DNA of 64,000 nt, from assembly GCA_033344815.1 (NCBI GenBank), contig JAWPMR010000001.1:2032136-2096135 (forward strand), given 5' to 3'. The notes beneath the pieces were generated by a model. The model was not told the origin of the DNA. It saw nothing but the letters and a program-made list of their open reading frames with translations, and did not search any database. The first letter of the stretch is position 1, and every line of letters starts with the position of its first letter. Shown here piece after piece: positions 45,817-55,474 of the stretch. The position numbers and the translations under genes were made by a program. This DNA is from Paracoccaceae bacterium (GTDB lineage: Bacteria > Pseudomonadota > Alphaproteobacteria > Rhodobacterales > Rhodobacteraceae).

Positions 45817-48399
45817 ATGCACCTGAAGAACGACGCTATAGCTGGGGACACCACCAAGCTGCTGGTCGATGCACTGGCGCTGCCCGCCTTCATTGTTGGT
45901 TTGGATCACTCTGTAATCTTCACAAACGCCCTGGCAGACACCCTCTTGCTGGATAGCGAGGGTAATTCGCTTCTCGGTCGTTCCATACAATCCCTTCTCT
46001 CGCAGGACAAAGAAACCCAGTGCTTGGACGAACCGTTCTTTTCCCTCACGCAGACCGCTACCCGTACTGTCCGTCTCAATTCTGTCGGATCCAAAAGCGT
46101 CGAATTTTCTGTTTCCGCCCTGAAAGATCCGCAGGGTTCTGTCTTCAGCTATTTGTTTCAATGGCAACGACCTACGGAACAATCGCTCCAAGACGGGTCA
46201 GATGCGACCGGCCTGCATCGCGACACCAAACCAAGACATGTGGGAAAAGCCGCTGAAAAAACGGGTCAATCCAGCTGGGAGACGCGCTGTCATATCGAGA
46301 ACGATTGGCGTTGGCAAACAACGATATTAAGCGCGAACCACGCTATTTGGGACCATGATTTTGAGCGAGATCAGCATTTTGTTTCCGAGACCTGGCGTCA
46401 ACTGCGAGGTCTTTCTCAAGACGATCCATTCCCAAAATCCAATGAGGCTTGGTTGGAAACCATTCATCCCCAGGATGTTGACCATATTAAGAATGAGCTC
46501 CGGCGTCTCGATTCCCAGGAGACAGACATCATTGACTACAAGTTCCGGCAAAAACACACGCTCGGACATTGGGTTTGGTTCATGAGTAGCGGTCGTGTCA
46601 TGCGCCGTGATAAATCGGGCCTGCCGGCGCGTATCATCGGGACTGATACGGACATTACCGATATCAAAACTGTCGAGTTGGAACGACACCGGATGGCAGA
46701 TCGTCTGCATATCGCAATGGAAGCCGCTGGCATGGCGAGATGGGAATTCGACGTAGGAGCGAATTATGCGTATTGGGACGATCGCATGCTTGAGATCTTT
46801 GAGATCACGGATGGCATAAATATACGCAGCTCAAACGCTTGGGCAAACTACATTTATCCAGACGACAGAGAAGCAACACTCGCATTAGCGGCAGAATGCC
46901 TTGAACAAGGGAAAGACATAGCATGCGATTATCGTCACATGCGAAAAGACGGAAGCATCAGGCATATCCGGACACGCGGCAAATACGTTCGCGATAAAGA
47001 ACACGGAGCACGATACTACGGCGTCAACTTTGACGTAACGCGCGATTACGAGCGCGCAGAAGAACTTGAACAAGCGCGGGCCCGTCTGGAACATGACAGC
47101 CGCCACGACGCACTCACGGGTTTAGCAAATCGCAGATACCTCGACGATGTATTCACGCGACAGTCGCAATATCTGGACCGCGCAGATCTCAGGCCCGCAA
47201 TCCTTCACTTTGACATCGATTATTTCAAGCAAATAAATGACACTCTTGGACATGATGCAGGTGATGCCACTCTGAAACACGCCGCAGAAATCCTGAGAAA
47301 AAACGTGCCCGAAGATGCATTGGTTGCCCGCGTGGGGGGAGACGAATTCGTCGTGCTCCTGCTGAGTGCGCCCGACCCTTCCGAGTTGGAAGAAATAGCC
47401 AAGAATATCATTGGCGACATGTCACAACCGTTTTTTTATGGATCTCAACAATGCAATACGGGAACCAGCATTGGCATCGCTGTAGCCGAAGATGCGGAAC
47501 CCTTGGACAACGGGTTGTTCATCAACGCCGATCTTGCACTCTATGCGGCAAAAAAGGCAGGTCGCGGCCGGCTTCAGTTTTTCACCCGAGAAATGAAAAC
47601 AGAGGCGCGCCGTCGGAAAAACTCTTTTGACGCTCTGCTGGCGGGATTTGATAACGGCGAGATAACTTGCCATTACCAACCACAGTTTGACGCACAAACC
47701 TTGGAAATGACGGGTTTGGAAGCCCTTGTGCGGTGGGAAAGCAAGAAATTTGGGTTGATTATGCCAGATGAGTTTCTGTCGACCGCCGAAGACATGGGTC
47801 TAGTGGCGCATTTCGACGAACTCGTCTTGAGGAAGACACTGCACGATCTTGAAAAATGGGAAATGCAAGGATTTGATATCCCAAGAATTTCCGTCAATGT
47901 TTCATCGCATCGACTGAACGACCCTACTCTGATCAAACAGTTAAAACCTATGGGTATTCCGGAGGGTAAGATAGCATTTGAATTGCTTGAGTCCGCATTT
48001 CTGGATCTAAAAAACGAAGTTATCGAACGGAATCTAAAACAGATAGAACGTATGGGTATCGACGTGGAAATCGACGATTTCGGGAGCGGGCATGCCTCGA
48101 TAGTAAGCTTGCTACAAGTTGCCCCGAAGCGTTTGAAAATCGACCGTTTTTTGATTGAGCCAATTGTGGCTTCAAATCGTCAGCGAGATTTGATCAAAAC
48201 CATTATCGGGATCGGCCAAATGCTCGATGTACAGGTTGTCGCAGAGGGCGTAGAATCCTGGGAACATGTCAAGGTCTTGCAGGAAATCGGATGCTGTTAC
48301 TTACAAGGATACGGTCTGGCGCGCCCTATGGACGCTGAAGGGGTGAGTACATTCATGCGAGAGTTGGTAACCAAAAATGGATGTCTGGCATTTGGTTGA
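45817..48399 (+). CDS. PAS-PAS-PAS-GGDEF-EAL cyclic-di-GMP signalling protein
   Basis: 860 residues from ATG 45817, no membrane segment. Three PAS-like domains (about 10-90, 165-275, 290-405), a GGDEF domain with VGGDEFVVLL near residue 506, and an EAL domain (LEALVRW near 633, ISVNVS, FELLES, IDDFGSGHAS, LKIDRFLI, VVAEGVES). The diguanylate cyclase motif is canonical; the inhibitory RxxD site upstream is replaced (PEDA). EAL metal and catalytic residues look present, so both synthesis and hydrolysis of c-di-GMP are possible. Ligand of the PAS domains is unknown. Confidence 0.94.
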   Translation: MHLKNDAIAGDTTKLLVDALALPAFIVGLDHSVIFTNALADTLLLDSEGNSLLGRSIQSLLSQDKETQCLDEPFFSLTQTATRTVRLNSVGSKSVEFSVSALKDPQGSVFSYLFQWQRPTEQSLQDGSDATGLHRDTKPRHVGKAAEKTGQSSWETRCHIENDWRWQTTILSANHAIWDHDFERDQHFVSETWRQLRGLSQDDPFPKSNEAWLETIHPQDVDHIKNELRRLDSQETDIIDYKFRQKHTLGHWVWFMSSGRVMRRDKSGLPARIIGTDTDITDIKTVELERHRMADRLHIAMEAAGMARWEFDVGANYAYWDDRMLEIFEITDGINIRSSNAWANYIYPDDREATLALAAECLEQGKDIACDYRHMRKDGSIRHIRTRGKYVRDKEHGARYYGVNFDVTRDYERAEELEQARARLEHDSRHDALTGLANRRYLDDVFTRQSQYLDRADLRPAILHFDIDYFKQINDTLGHDAGDATLKHAAEILRKNVPEDALVARVGGDEFVVLLLSAPDPSELEEIAKNIIGDMSQPFFYGSQQCNTGTSIGIAVAEDAEPLDNGLFINADLALYAAKKAGRGRLQFFTREMKTEARRRKNSFDALLAGFDNGEITCHYQPQFDAQTLEMTGLEALVRWESKKFGLIMPDEFLSTAEDMGLVAHFDELVLRKTLHDLEKWEMQGFDIPRISVNVSSHRLNDPTLIKQLKPMGIPEGKIAFELLESAFLDLKNEVIERNLKQIERMGIDVEIDDFGSGHASIVSLLQVAPKRLKIDRFLIEPIVASNRQRDLIKTIIGIGQMLDVQVVAEGVESWEHVKVLQEIGCCYLQGYGLARPMDAEGVSTFMRELVTKNGCLAFG

Positions 48400-50294
48400 A
48401 AACGTACATTCGAGCGCCTTGGAGCTGGCAAAATGGGGCTATCTCATGTCGTATTAACCGATTGCTCCCCTAGCCCCGTCACGAAATGGCCAGACCAAAT
48501 TTACCGAGATCCCAACTTGCAAAAATTCGACTCGAATCATGATTTCGAGATGACATTTGTTCTGACTGCATCATTGCGTGATTTCGCATAACAAAAAGTC
48601 CTCGGCGCGATTAATCTTGTCGTTTCGCGACCATGTTGCCACACCATGTTCGGGAGCGCTGTAGCTTGTGAGCAAGTCCATACCTTTGAAAAACTAATTC
48701 ATAAGTGCTTGATCGGTATAAACCGGTCGCTTCTTCCTCGATCGTTTCAATAGGGTCTACGTGATTTTCTCTATTCTTGTCTTCGTCGCAGCACGGTGTA
48801 CGATCGTTCGGTTCGGTGGGTTAACTTCTCAAGGAGGAAGTTGAGGCATTCTGCACCTGAAAATCGCGGTTGCTCGCAAGACTCCCCGTTGGATCCTAAA
48901 TCTGATTTCAGTTGTGCATCGGCGCCAGATTTTTGGTGACGTGCCGCTGATTCTTTCAACAGAAAGCCTCGCTCAATCGATCCGGTTCAACAGTTAGGAT
49001 GCGACGCAGCTTGTGCGGCGTGGCGGAAGCGCTCCCAACCTTACTATGAAAACACTTCGGGAACCCTGGCAGAAATGACGTGCCTTTAGACCTGTTTGAT
49101 ATGCCAGCAAAGCACAGCCTTTCGAACAACAATTTTCGCAAAATCCGCTCCGCATACACCACACGGCCCTTTGCATGGTCGCATTCTTGCGCAAAAGACC
49201 CAGATGTTTAGCTTAGCCGGGCCACGTGAAAACTGTATCATACCTGTTATGTTTTGGTTGAGCGTGGGGACGCGAAAGACCGTGTATTTGTCGCTGCAAA
49301 GAGTTGACTAATCGACAGTTTTGGGGCGGTGATTCTCAAGTGCTTTGATGCACGTGAACGTATTCTTGGGCAGGACAATCGACAGCTCCATCAAATTGTG
49401 TGCGGCGTTACCTACCAAGTCTGTCAGGGTACATGGACCATCGCTGATTAGAACCGTCGAAGACGATCAGCGTGCAGAAACACGCGAGGCGCAAACGCGT
49501 CCGGTGAGTCCCAATCCGCGCGCATTTCAGGGGCTGTTCGCATCCAATTCCAATCTGACCATGCTGTTTTATCCGGATAATGACCTTGGCTTGCTGAAAA
49601 CATCTGTCACGAGACCTTGATGCCGTGATGTTAGCAGCTTCGCCTCAAGCCTTTTAGCGGGTGGCGGCAGCGCCGCTTACGCGGCACCTAATCGCCGGCC
49701 AGTATATCCGCCGGTTCGCGACATCCAGCATTTTGGTAGCATTCGGAAAGTTTCGCTGCCCCTCCTCAGTCTGCGCTAAGATTTCTATGCGATCAAACGG
49801 GTGCTTACTCATCGTCACTCATCCCAAGTTCAAACTCCAGTTGTTCACTTGAACAAGAGAGCAACATTCCTGATTTGCCGAAGGATGACACTATCGCTTC
49901 GCGGTGACAAAGACGCAGAACATTACTCTTGATTGCGTTTTGCGTTTAATCGTAAGCAGCCGAAAATCCCCCCCGCAGCCGTCGCGGCTGAGATACCGAC
50001 CAAATATCACGGGCTTAAAATCTCGCGCGAAGCATTGCCCATTTAGGTGTACGTTACCGGGCTCCGATGATCGTGCACATCAGTATTGCAGTTTCGTTTG
50101 AGCTATTTTTACTGAGTTTCGTTCACAATCATTCGAGTTGCCGCCCGCCAAACTGTAGTGCTGGGACGCATCCATGTAGACGTCTTAGCGCCCTGTTTCG
50201 GTACCACCACATTGGTTGGTCGCTTTAACATCTCTGCTCGCACCTGCGGCTTCTTCAGCGCAGCCGCACCAGCAGAAGCTACATTTTTTTGACT
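48400..50294. other. Gene-poor, probably decayed region of about 1.9 kb
   Basis: No open frame longer than about 100 codons and none with a convincing ribosome site or recognisable domain. Frames are interrupted and the base composition is less structured than in neighbouring genes. No terminal inverted repeats, transposase motifs, tRNA or rRNA were recognised. It separates the signalling genes from the sugar-acid island and could be the remains of inactivated genes or of an insertion. Confidence 0.6.
49654..49812 (-). CDS. Possible small hypothetical protein (52 residues)
   Basis: ATG at 49812 with a weak GGGATGAG-like site upstream. The peptide begins MSKHPFDRIEILAQTEEGQR and ends RVSGAAATR, with a reasonable amino-acid mix but no recognised family. 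It lies within the gene-poor stretch and may be a fragment of a decayed gene. Confidence 0.2.
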   Translation of the reverse strand: MSKHPFDRIEILAQTEEGQRNFPNATKMLDVANRRIYWPAIRCRVSGAAATR

Positions 50295-50297
50295 CAT
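50109..50297 (-). CDS. Possible small hypothetical protein divergent from gntR (62 residues)
   Basis: ATG at 50297, inside the operator-like palindrome, and no Shine-Dalgarno site. The peptide (MSQKNVASAGAAALKKPQVR...) is basic and unrecognised. It may be spurious. Confidence 0.15.
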   Translation of the reverse strand: MSQKNVASAGAAALKKPQVRAEMLKRPTNVVVPKQGAKTSTWMRPSTTVWRAATRMIVNETQ

Positions 50298-50321
50298 GTA
50301 TACATGTGTGCTTGTATGCAA
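50295..50321. promoter_or_regulatory. Tandem GntR-type operator candidates upstream of gntR
   Basis: A perfect 12-base palindrome CATGTATACATG (50295-50306) and, 16 bases centre to centre, TTGTATGCAA (50312-50321). Both share a TGTATRCA core like sites of FCD-type GntR regulators. They end 13 bases before the preferred gntR start, fitting autoregulation. Confidence 0.5.
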
Positions 50322-50334
50322 ACAGGGGGAGACT

Positions 50335-51024
50335 TTGAAAAATCTTTCAACCAGCCTGTCTGATGCATCGCGGAACTTTGCCGCGACGATAGACAAAAAC
50401 AAACCCATGGGCGGTCAAATCTACGACGCCATCCGGCTCAGCATCATTCTGGAAGAATTGAAGCCAGGCGGAACGATCAACGAAACGGCTCTGGCATCTT
50501 GGTTTAACGTTAGTAGAACGCCAGTCCGGGAAGCGTGTCAAAAATTGATTGAAGATGGCCTTGTTGAAACGCGAAGCAAGGTTGGAACAGTGGTGGCATC
50601 TATGGACGAAGCCCGGGTGCGCGAAGGAATTATCATCCGCAGGGCGTTAGAACGTGAAGTTGTGCGCTTGCTATGCAAAAGCGACGTCGACTTTAGACCT
50701 CTGGATAAAATCATCGCACTGCAACGCGTCGCTTTGAGCCATGAAGATCACATTGAGTTCTTCCGCGTTGATGAAGAGTTGCACGCGACCCTCGCGACGC
50801 TCGCAGGAATACCGTCTGCCTGGCGTTTGTCGCACTCCGTCAAGGCGCATACGGACAGGGCACGGATATTGCTCACAAGGCATTTGCCAAACCGCATCAA
50901 TACCGCATTTGATGAGCATCTGGAAATCATCGAGGCGATCAAGTCACGCGATGTCGAACTGGCACAGGCTCTGATCAACAAACATATCAATTCGGCCCTG
51001 GAATCTGTAGGTCACCATGTTTGA
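50335..51024 (+). CDS. GntR family transcriptional regulator, FCD subfamily
   Basis: 229 residues from TTG 50335, preferred because AGGGGGAG (50324-50331) precedes it and the palindromic sites then lie upstream; an in-frame ATG at 50296 would place them within the coding region. Winged helix (about 28-85, INETALASWFNVSRTPVREACQKLIEDGLVETRSK) and a helical FCD domain with metal-type residues in FRVDEELHATLATLAG and FDEHLEIIEAI. Probably the local regulator of the uxuA-tct genes that follow, sensing a sugar acid. Confidence 0.9.
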   Translation: MKNLSTSLSDASRNFAATIDKNKPMGGQIYDAIRLSIILEELKPGGTINETALASWFNVSRTPVREACQKLIEDGLVETRSKVGTVVASMDEARVREGIIIRRALEREVVRLLCKSDVDFRPLDKIIALQRVALSHEDHIEFFRVDEELHATLATLAGIPSAWRLSHSVKAHTDRARILLTRHLPNRINTAFDEHLEIIEAIKSRDVELAQALINKHINSALESVGHHV

Positions 51025-51876
51025 TCTGGAACAAAATTCTGCAACCAAGTGTATTGTTTTTCTCGCTGCGAAGCGATTGGGGCGGTCTATCAAAACTCGA
51101 CGATCGGTATGTTTGCAAATTGAAACCAATAGGTCTGGCTCGATCGAAGCTGCAATGGTTTCCGCGTCGCTTGAGCCTGTCCGTGATCCGAAAAACTCCA
51201 AATCGCGCTACTTACTACTGCAAAATCAAATATCTAAGAGACTGAAATATAAAACCGGTACGGTGCATCACATCGAGGCGGATCGGTATGCATCGAGGCG
51301 ATATGTGACAGACCTTTACGACTGGAAATACTTGCAGCCAAAACCCGACTGGCTCGAGCATGGCTTAAAAAGCCCTGTTACCGTTGACGCGGCACGAAAG
51401 GAGCATTCTCTTTTGGCAGCGTCTTTTCTTCGGATTGAGGAAGGACCGGTTATGAGGAAGCATCCAGGATTGTTGCGCATTGTGTCCTGCGGTTTTTTTA
51501 GGCGGACAAAACAAAGCTATACCGTCGTGGATCCCTCCAAGGGATTTAACGCTCGGTCGCAAAAGCAGGTCGCGTCGCGCACAGCATTTTCTTGGGTACG
51601 GGTGGGGCGCACAAGGCGGTTTCAAATCGAAACAAGGGAAACGACGCGATTTCGGACCATCACCTGCGAGGTATCAGACAGCCCATTCAAGATCGGTGCT
51701 GCAAATGGCGAACTGTGGTCAAGGTCAACGCTAAATGATCTGAACTATTTGGTGAACAGCAAGTTTATCGCGAACTGTGAGATCAGAAAACTATCGCAAG
51801 AGGATGACGCCCCGAATTCAGCTAGAAACGCGGCGCCGGGTCTCGTTCAAAAATGCCTATTGGCGAGGTTAGCCGC
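51025..51876 (+). other. 850-base stretch between gntR and uxuA with a doubtful open frame
   Basis: A 287-codon open frame (51017-51880) spans the gap, overlapping gntR by 8 bases and uxuA by 4. Its product is rich in Arg, Lys, Ser and Cys, matches nothing I recognise, lacks a ribosome site, and shows no domain signature, so I treat it as non-coding or the wreck of a former gene. A near-direct repeat CATCGAGGCG occurs at about 51270 and 51291. The uxuA promoter should lie in this stretch but was not pinpointed. Confidence 0.4.
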
Positions 51877-53121
51877 ATGAAAGAGGTATGGCGCTGGTTT
51901 GGGCCTCAAGACATGGTCTCAATTGAGGAAATCGTACAAACAGGTGCGAGCGGCGTAGTTTCAGCATTGCACCATCTCGCCAACGGCGCGGTTTGGGCAC
52001 CAGAGGAAATCAAAAAACGTAAGGCTGAAATCACAACGCATGACGATGGCAGGCCAACCGGATTGACTTGGGATGTCGTGGAAAGCCTTCCGGTGTCCGA
52101 GGAGATTAAAACCCAGACCGGTGCATGGCGCGCGCACATCGAAAACTACAAGACCAGCTTAGAGAACCTGGCGGCTGAAGGCATCAAAGTCGTATGTTAT
52201 AATTTCATGCCCGTGCTTGACTGGTCGCGCACCGATTTGGATTGGGTACTGAACGATGGCGCAACTTGCATGCGGTTTGACCTCGTCGACTTTGCAGTTT
52301 TCGATCTTTTCATTCTGAAACGGCCCGGTGCGGAGGTTGATGTGCCCCGCGACATACAGAAAAAAGCGCGGGACCGTTTTGAAACCATGGCGGATGAGCA
52401 GCGGCAAGCGCTGGTCCAGAATGTGGTTCAGGGCCTTCCTGGCGCCAACCAAAGTCTGACACATGATGATTTGCGCGTGTATCTTGCGCGATATCGCGGA
52501 ATAGATGCCACGCTTCTGAAAGAAAACCAATACGCGTTCTTGAGGGAGGTTGTGCCAGTTGCGGAACGTCTCGGCATGCGCCTGTGCTGCCATCCCGATG
52601 ACCCGCCATTTCCCCTGCTGGGACTGCCACGCGTAATGTCCACTGAACAAGATTACATGGAACTCGTCCAAGCAATTGACAGTCCAGCAAATGGCATAAC
52701 ACTTTGCAGCGGTTCATTGGGTGTCCGGGCCAAAAATGATCTGCCTGGGATGATGCAGCGTTTGGGAAAACACGTGCATTTCTTACATCTCAGGAACGTG
52801 CATCGCGACAGCGAGATCGTACCTACATCATTTCATGAAGCCGCGCATTTGGCAGGATCCACCGACATGGTGGCATTAATTGCCGCGGTCCTTGCGGAAG
52901 AAACACGTCGTTTCACAACCGGTGAGACAGTTTGTGAAATTCCAATGCGACCGGATCATGGCCATAAGATTGCGGATGATTTCAAACGTCCGGTCCAGCC
53001 GGGTTATCCTTACATTGGCCGATTGCGCGGGCTTGCGGAAATACGCGGTGTTTCGGCAGCGCTGGTGTCCTCTTTTGCTCAGCATTCCCTGACCAAAGAT
53101 GATGCGGAGTCTGACCCGTGA
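51877..53121 (+). CDS. uxuA: Mannonate dehydratase
   Basis: Converts D-mannonate to 2-keto-3-deoxygluconate in hexuronate catabolism. 414 residues from ATG 51877 (MKEVWRWFGPQD, with GCGAGG upstream), slightly longer than E. coli UxuA. Family motifs: GASGVVSALHHLANGAVW, CYNFMPVLDWSRTDL, the metal region CCHPDDPPFPLLGLPRVMST, LCSGSLGVRAKND and HFLHLRNVHRD. First enzyme gene of the island; the usual mannonate oxidoreductase UxuB is not next to it. Confidence 0.94.
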   Translation: MKEVWRWFGPQDMVSIEEIVQTGASGVVSALHHLANGAVWAPEEIKKRKAEITTHDDGRPTGLTWDVVESLPVSEEIKTQTGAWRAHIENYKTSLENLAAEGIKVVCYNFMPVLDWSRTDLDWVLNDGATCMRFDLVDFAVFDLFILKRPGAEVDVPRDIQKKARDRFETMADEQRQALVQNVVQGLPGANQSLTHDDLRVYLARYRGIDATLLKENQYAFLREVVPVAERLGMRLCCHPDDPPFPLLGLPRVMSTEQDYMELVQAIDSPANGITLCSGSLGVRAKNDLPGMMQRLGKHVHFLHLRNVHRDSEIVPTSFHEAAHLAGSTDMVALIAAVLAEETRRFTTGETVCEIPMRPDHGHKIADDFKRPVQPGYPYIGRLRGLAEIRGVSAALVSSFAQHSLTKDDAESDP

Positions 53122-53370
53122 GATATCATTGTGTTTATGACTGCGCCCCAGAAAGAAGAGGCGATCCAGAGAGGACCGGCGTTGGAACATGTCACGCTTG
53201 TGCGACCATCAAACGTCGTAAGCCTGCAGGCGTATTTGCGTTAATACCTGATGCAGGCTTTTCGACCGATCAAAGCCTTTCTCCAAACTTTTTCTCGCTT
53301 GACGCCTATTTTCTAGCGATCCCTGCGATCCACAAAAGTGAGTTATTTTCGAATTTCACAGAGGTACGCG

Positions 53371-54411
53371 ATGGTTAGGCACAAACCGATGAGACTTGCC
53401 GTTATTGGCCTTGGGATGGCCTCAAAACCACACCTAGCAGCTCTGAAACGGCTTGCGGGCACGGTTGAAGTTGCGGGCGTGACCAATCGCAACGGGGCAC
53501 GTCGCCAAAAAGTGGCTGATCAGTTCGGATGGCCTTGCTTTGTGGACATCGACGCCATCTGCAACTGTGAGACAGTGGATGGCGCCATAATCATCACGCC
53601 GCCCAATGCCCGACATGAAATCGTGGATAAACTATCTGCAGCGGGCAAGCACATCCTGATGGAAAAACCCGTAGAGCGTTCTTTTGAAAACGCGCGGCGG
53701 ATCGTCGATCTTTGTGAGAAACGAGAGGTTGCGCTTGGTATTGTCTTTCAGCACCGCTTTCGAGCCGGTGCTGTCGCGTTGCGCGATCTTATTCAATCCA
53801 AAAGACTTGGAGACATCTACCTAGCGCGAGTGACGGTGCCTTGGTGGCGCGACCAAAGCTATTACGATCAAGACGGCAGAGGGCAATACGACTCCGATGG
53901 TGGCGGCGTTTTGATTACTCAAGCCATTCATGTCCTTGATTTGATGTTGAGCCTCACCGGGCCGGTCAGTTCAGTTGTCGCGCTGAAGGGCACCACGCCG
54001 TTACATCAGATGGAAGCGGAGGATTTTGCGTCAGCCGGCTTGCGATTTGAGTCCGGAGCCATGGGATCGATTGTCGCAACAACTGCCAGCTTCCCGGGCA
54101 GCGCCGAAACCTTGGAACTGGATACGCAACATGCAGCATTGCGCCTGACCGCGGGCGAGCTGGTTGTACATTGGCGCAATGGAGAAACGGACAAATTTGG
54201 CGAAGTAACCGGGACCGGCGGCGGCAGCGATCCGATGGACTTCCCATGTGACTGGCATCAAAGCTTGATCGCGGACTTTGCCGCCAACTGGCAAGCAGGT
54301 ACGCCGCCCTCGGTTACAGGGCGCTCCGCATTAAATGTACACGCGTTGATTGATGCCATTGAGCGTTCCGCCCAAAGCGGACGTCAAGAAAACGTGGAGA
54401 CATTGGTATGA
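53371..54411 (+). CDS. Gfo/Idh/MocA family oxidoreductase
   Basis: 346 residues from ATG 53371 (AGAGG 7 bases upstream). N-terminal Rossmann domain with VIGLGMASKPHLAAL and the EKPV cofactor/catalytic motif (HILMEKPVERS near residue 103); C-terminal substrate domain with YDSDGGGVLITQAIHVLDLM carrying the HxxD-like catalytic His. Likely an NAD(P)-dependent sugar or sugar-acid dehydrogenase. Overlaps the next paralogue by 4 bases. Upstream gap of 249 bases after uxuA holds no supported gene. Confidence 0.9.
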   Translation: MVRHKPMRLAVIGLGMASKPHLAALKRLAGTVEVAGVTNRNGARRQKVADQFGWPCFVDIDAICNCETVDGAIIITPPNARHEIVDKLSAAGKHILMEKPVERSFENARRIVDLCEKREVALGIVFQHRFRAGAVALRDLIQSKRLGDIYLARVTVPWWRDQSYYDQDGRGQYDSDGGGVLITQAIHVLDLMLSLTGPVSSVVALKGTTPLHQMEAEDFASAGLRFESGAMGSIVATTASFPGSAETLELDTQHAALRLTAGELVVHWRNGETDKFGEVTGTGGGSDPMDFPCDWHQSLIADFAANWQAGTPPSVTGRSALNVHALIDAIERSAQSGRQENVETLV

Positions 54412-55418
54412 CCGCTCTCAAATTCGCAGCCCTCGGATTGGATCACCGCCACATCTACGGCATGGCCCAGGGCATGGTGGATGTTGGCTGCACCTTTTCA
54501 AGTTACTGGACAAAAAGCGAACCACAGCCTTTGGCCGGTTTGGTCAAGCGGTTTCCGGATGTGCCGCGTGAACATGATTTGCAAGCAATTCTGGATGATC
54601 CTGAAATCGCATTGGTGCTGATTGCAGCACCACCTGCCGATCGTGCGGCGCTTTCATTACGGGCCATGCGACATGGCAAAGACGTTATGCTGGACAAGCC
54701 GGGCTGCCTGACGCTGCAAGAGCTGGCTGAAATTGAGGCCTGCATTAAATCTACGGGCAGGATCTGGAGTGTGAATTTTTCAGAACGTTTCGAGGTGCCT
54801 GCCGTCACCTTGGCCGATGAGCTTCTGGCTGAGGGCCGCATCGGACGCGTGGTCCATGTTCTGGCGGTTGGGCCACATCGATTGAATGCGCCTATGCGGC
54901 CGGATTGGTTTTGGACCGCGAAAGACTATGGCGGTATTTTGGGCGACATCGGCACCCATCAAATCGACCAGTTCTTACATTTTACGGGTTCGACAGACGC
55001 CACGATCACGCGTTCAACCGTTGGTAATTTAAACACGCCGGATCATCCGGAGTTTCAAGATTTTGGAGAGTTGAACTTAAGCAGTGACACGGCGCATGGG
55101 TATGTGCGGTTAGATTGGTTTACGCCGGATGCTGCACCAAATTGGGGTGACGGGCGGCTGACGATTTTAGGCACAAAAGGCTTTATTGAACTGCGTAAAT
55201 ACATGGATATCGCAGGTCAGCCCGGAACGGATCATGTGTTTCTGGTCAATGGCTCGGACTGTACGCGCTTTGATGCTTCCCAAGCGGGCACACCATATTT
55301 TGCGCGGCTGCGTACTGACATTGAGCGGCGCAGCGAAACGGCCTGCCCACAACGCCACACGCTGACCGTGATGCGGTTGGCGATAGAAGCACAACAAAAG
55401 GCAATTCATTTGAACTAA
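54408..55418 (+). CDS. Gfo/Idh/MocA family oxidoreductase (second paralogue)
   Basis: 336 residues. The cofactor motif is VMLDKPGCLTL (Asp replaces the common Glu of EKP); the C-terminal domain has GGILGDIGTHQIDQFLHFTG with the catalytic-type His. Clearly distinct from the preceding paralogue, so the two probably act in sequence or on different epimers. Translationally coupled to it and followed by tctC after 56 bases. Confidence 0.9.
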   Translation: MTALKFAALGLDHRHIYGMAQGMVDVGCTFSSYWTKSEPQPLAGLVKRFPDVPREHDLQAILDDPEIALVLIAAPPADRAALSLRAMRHGKDVMLDKPGCLTLQELAEIEACIKSTGRIWSVNFSERFEVPAVTLADELLAEGRIGRVVHVLAVGPHRLNAPMRPDWFWTAKDYGGILGDIGTHQIDQFLHFTGSTDATITRSTVGNLNTPDHPEFQDFGELNLSSDTAHGYVRLDWFTPDAAPNWGDGRLTILGTKGFIELRKYMDIAGQPGTDHVFLVNGSDCTRFDASQAGTPYFARLRTDIERRSETACPQRHTLTVMRLAIEAQQKAIHLN

Positions 55419-55474
55419 GCGACGAGGTCGCAAATTAGCAGGAGCTCTGCACCCACCTTGGAGGAGAAACTATA

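Noticed and set aside
48515-48560. Possible tRNA T-arm (TTCGACTCGAATCA)
   Set aside because: No acceptor stem or anticodon arm could be fitted around it; no tRNA cloverleaf was found in the window.
49640-49720. GC-rich inverted-repeat-like stretch as an integron or transposon end
   Set aside because: Pairing is imperfect, no second copy was found in the window and no recombinase gene lies nearby.
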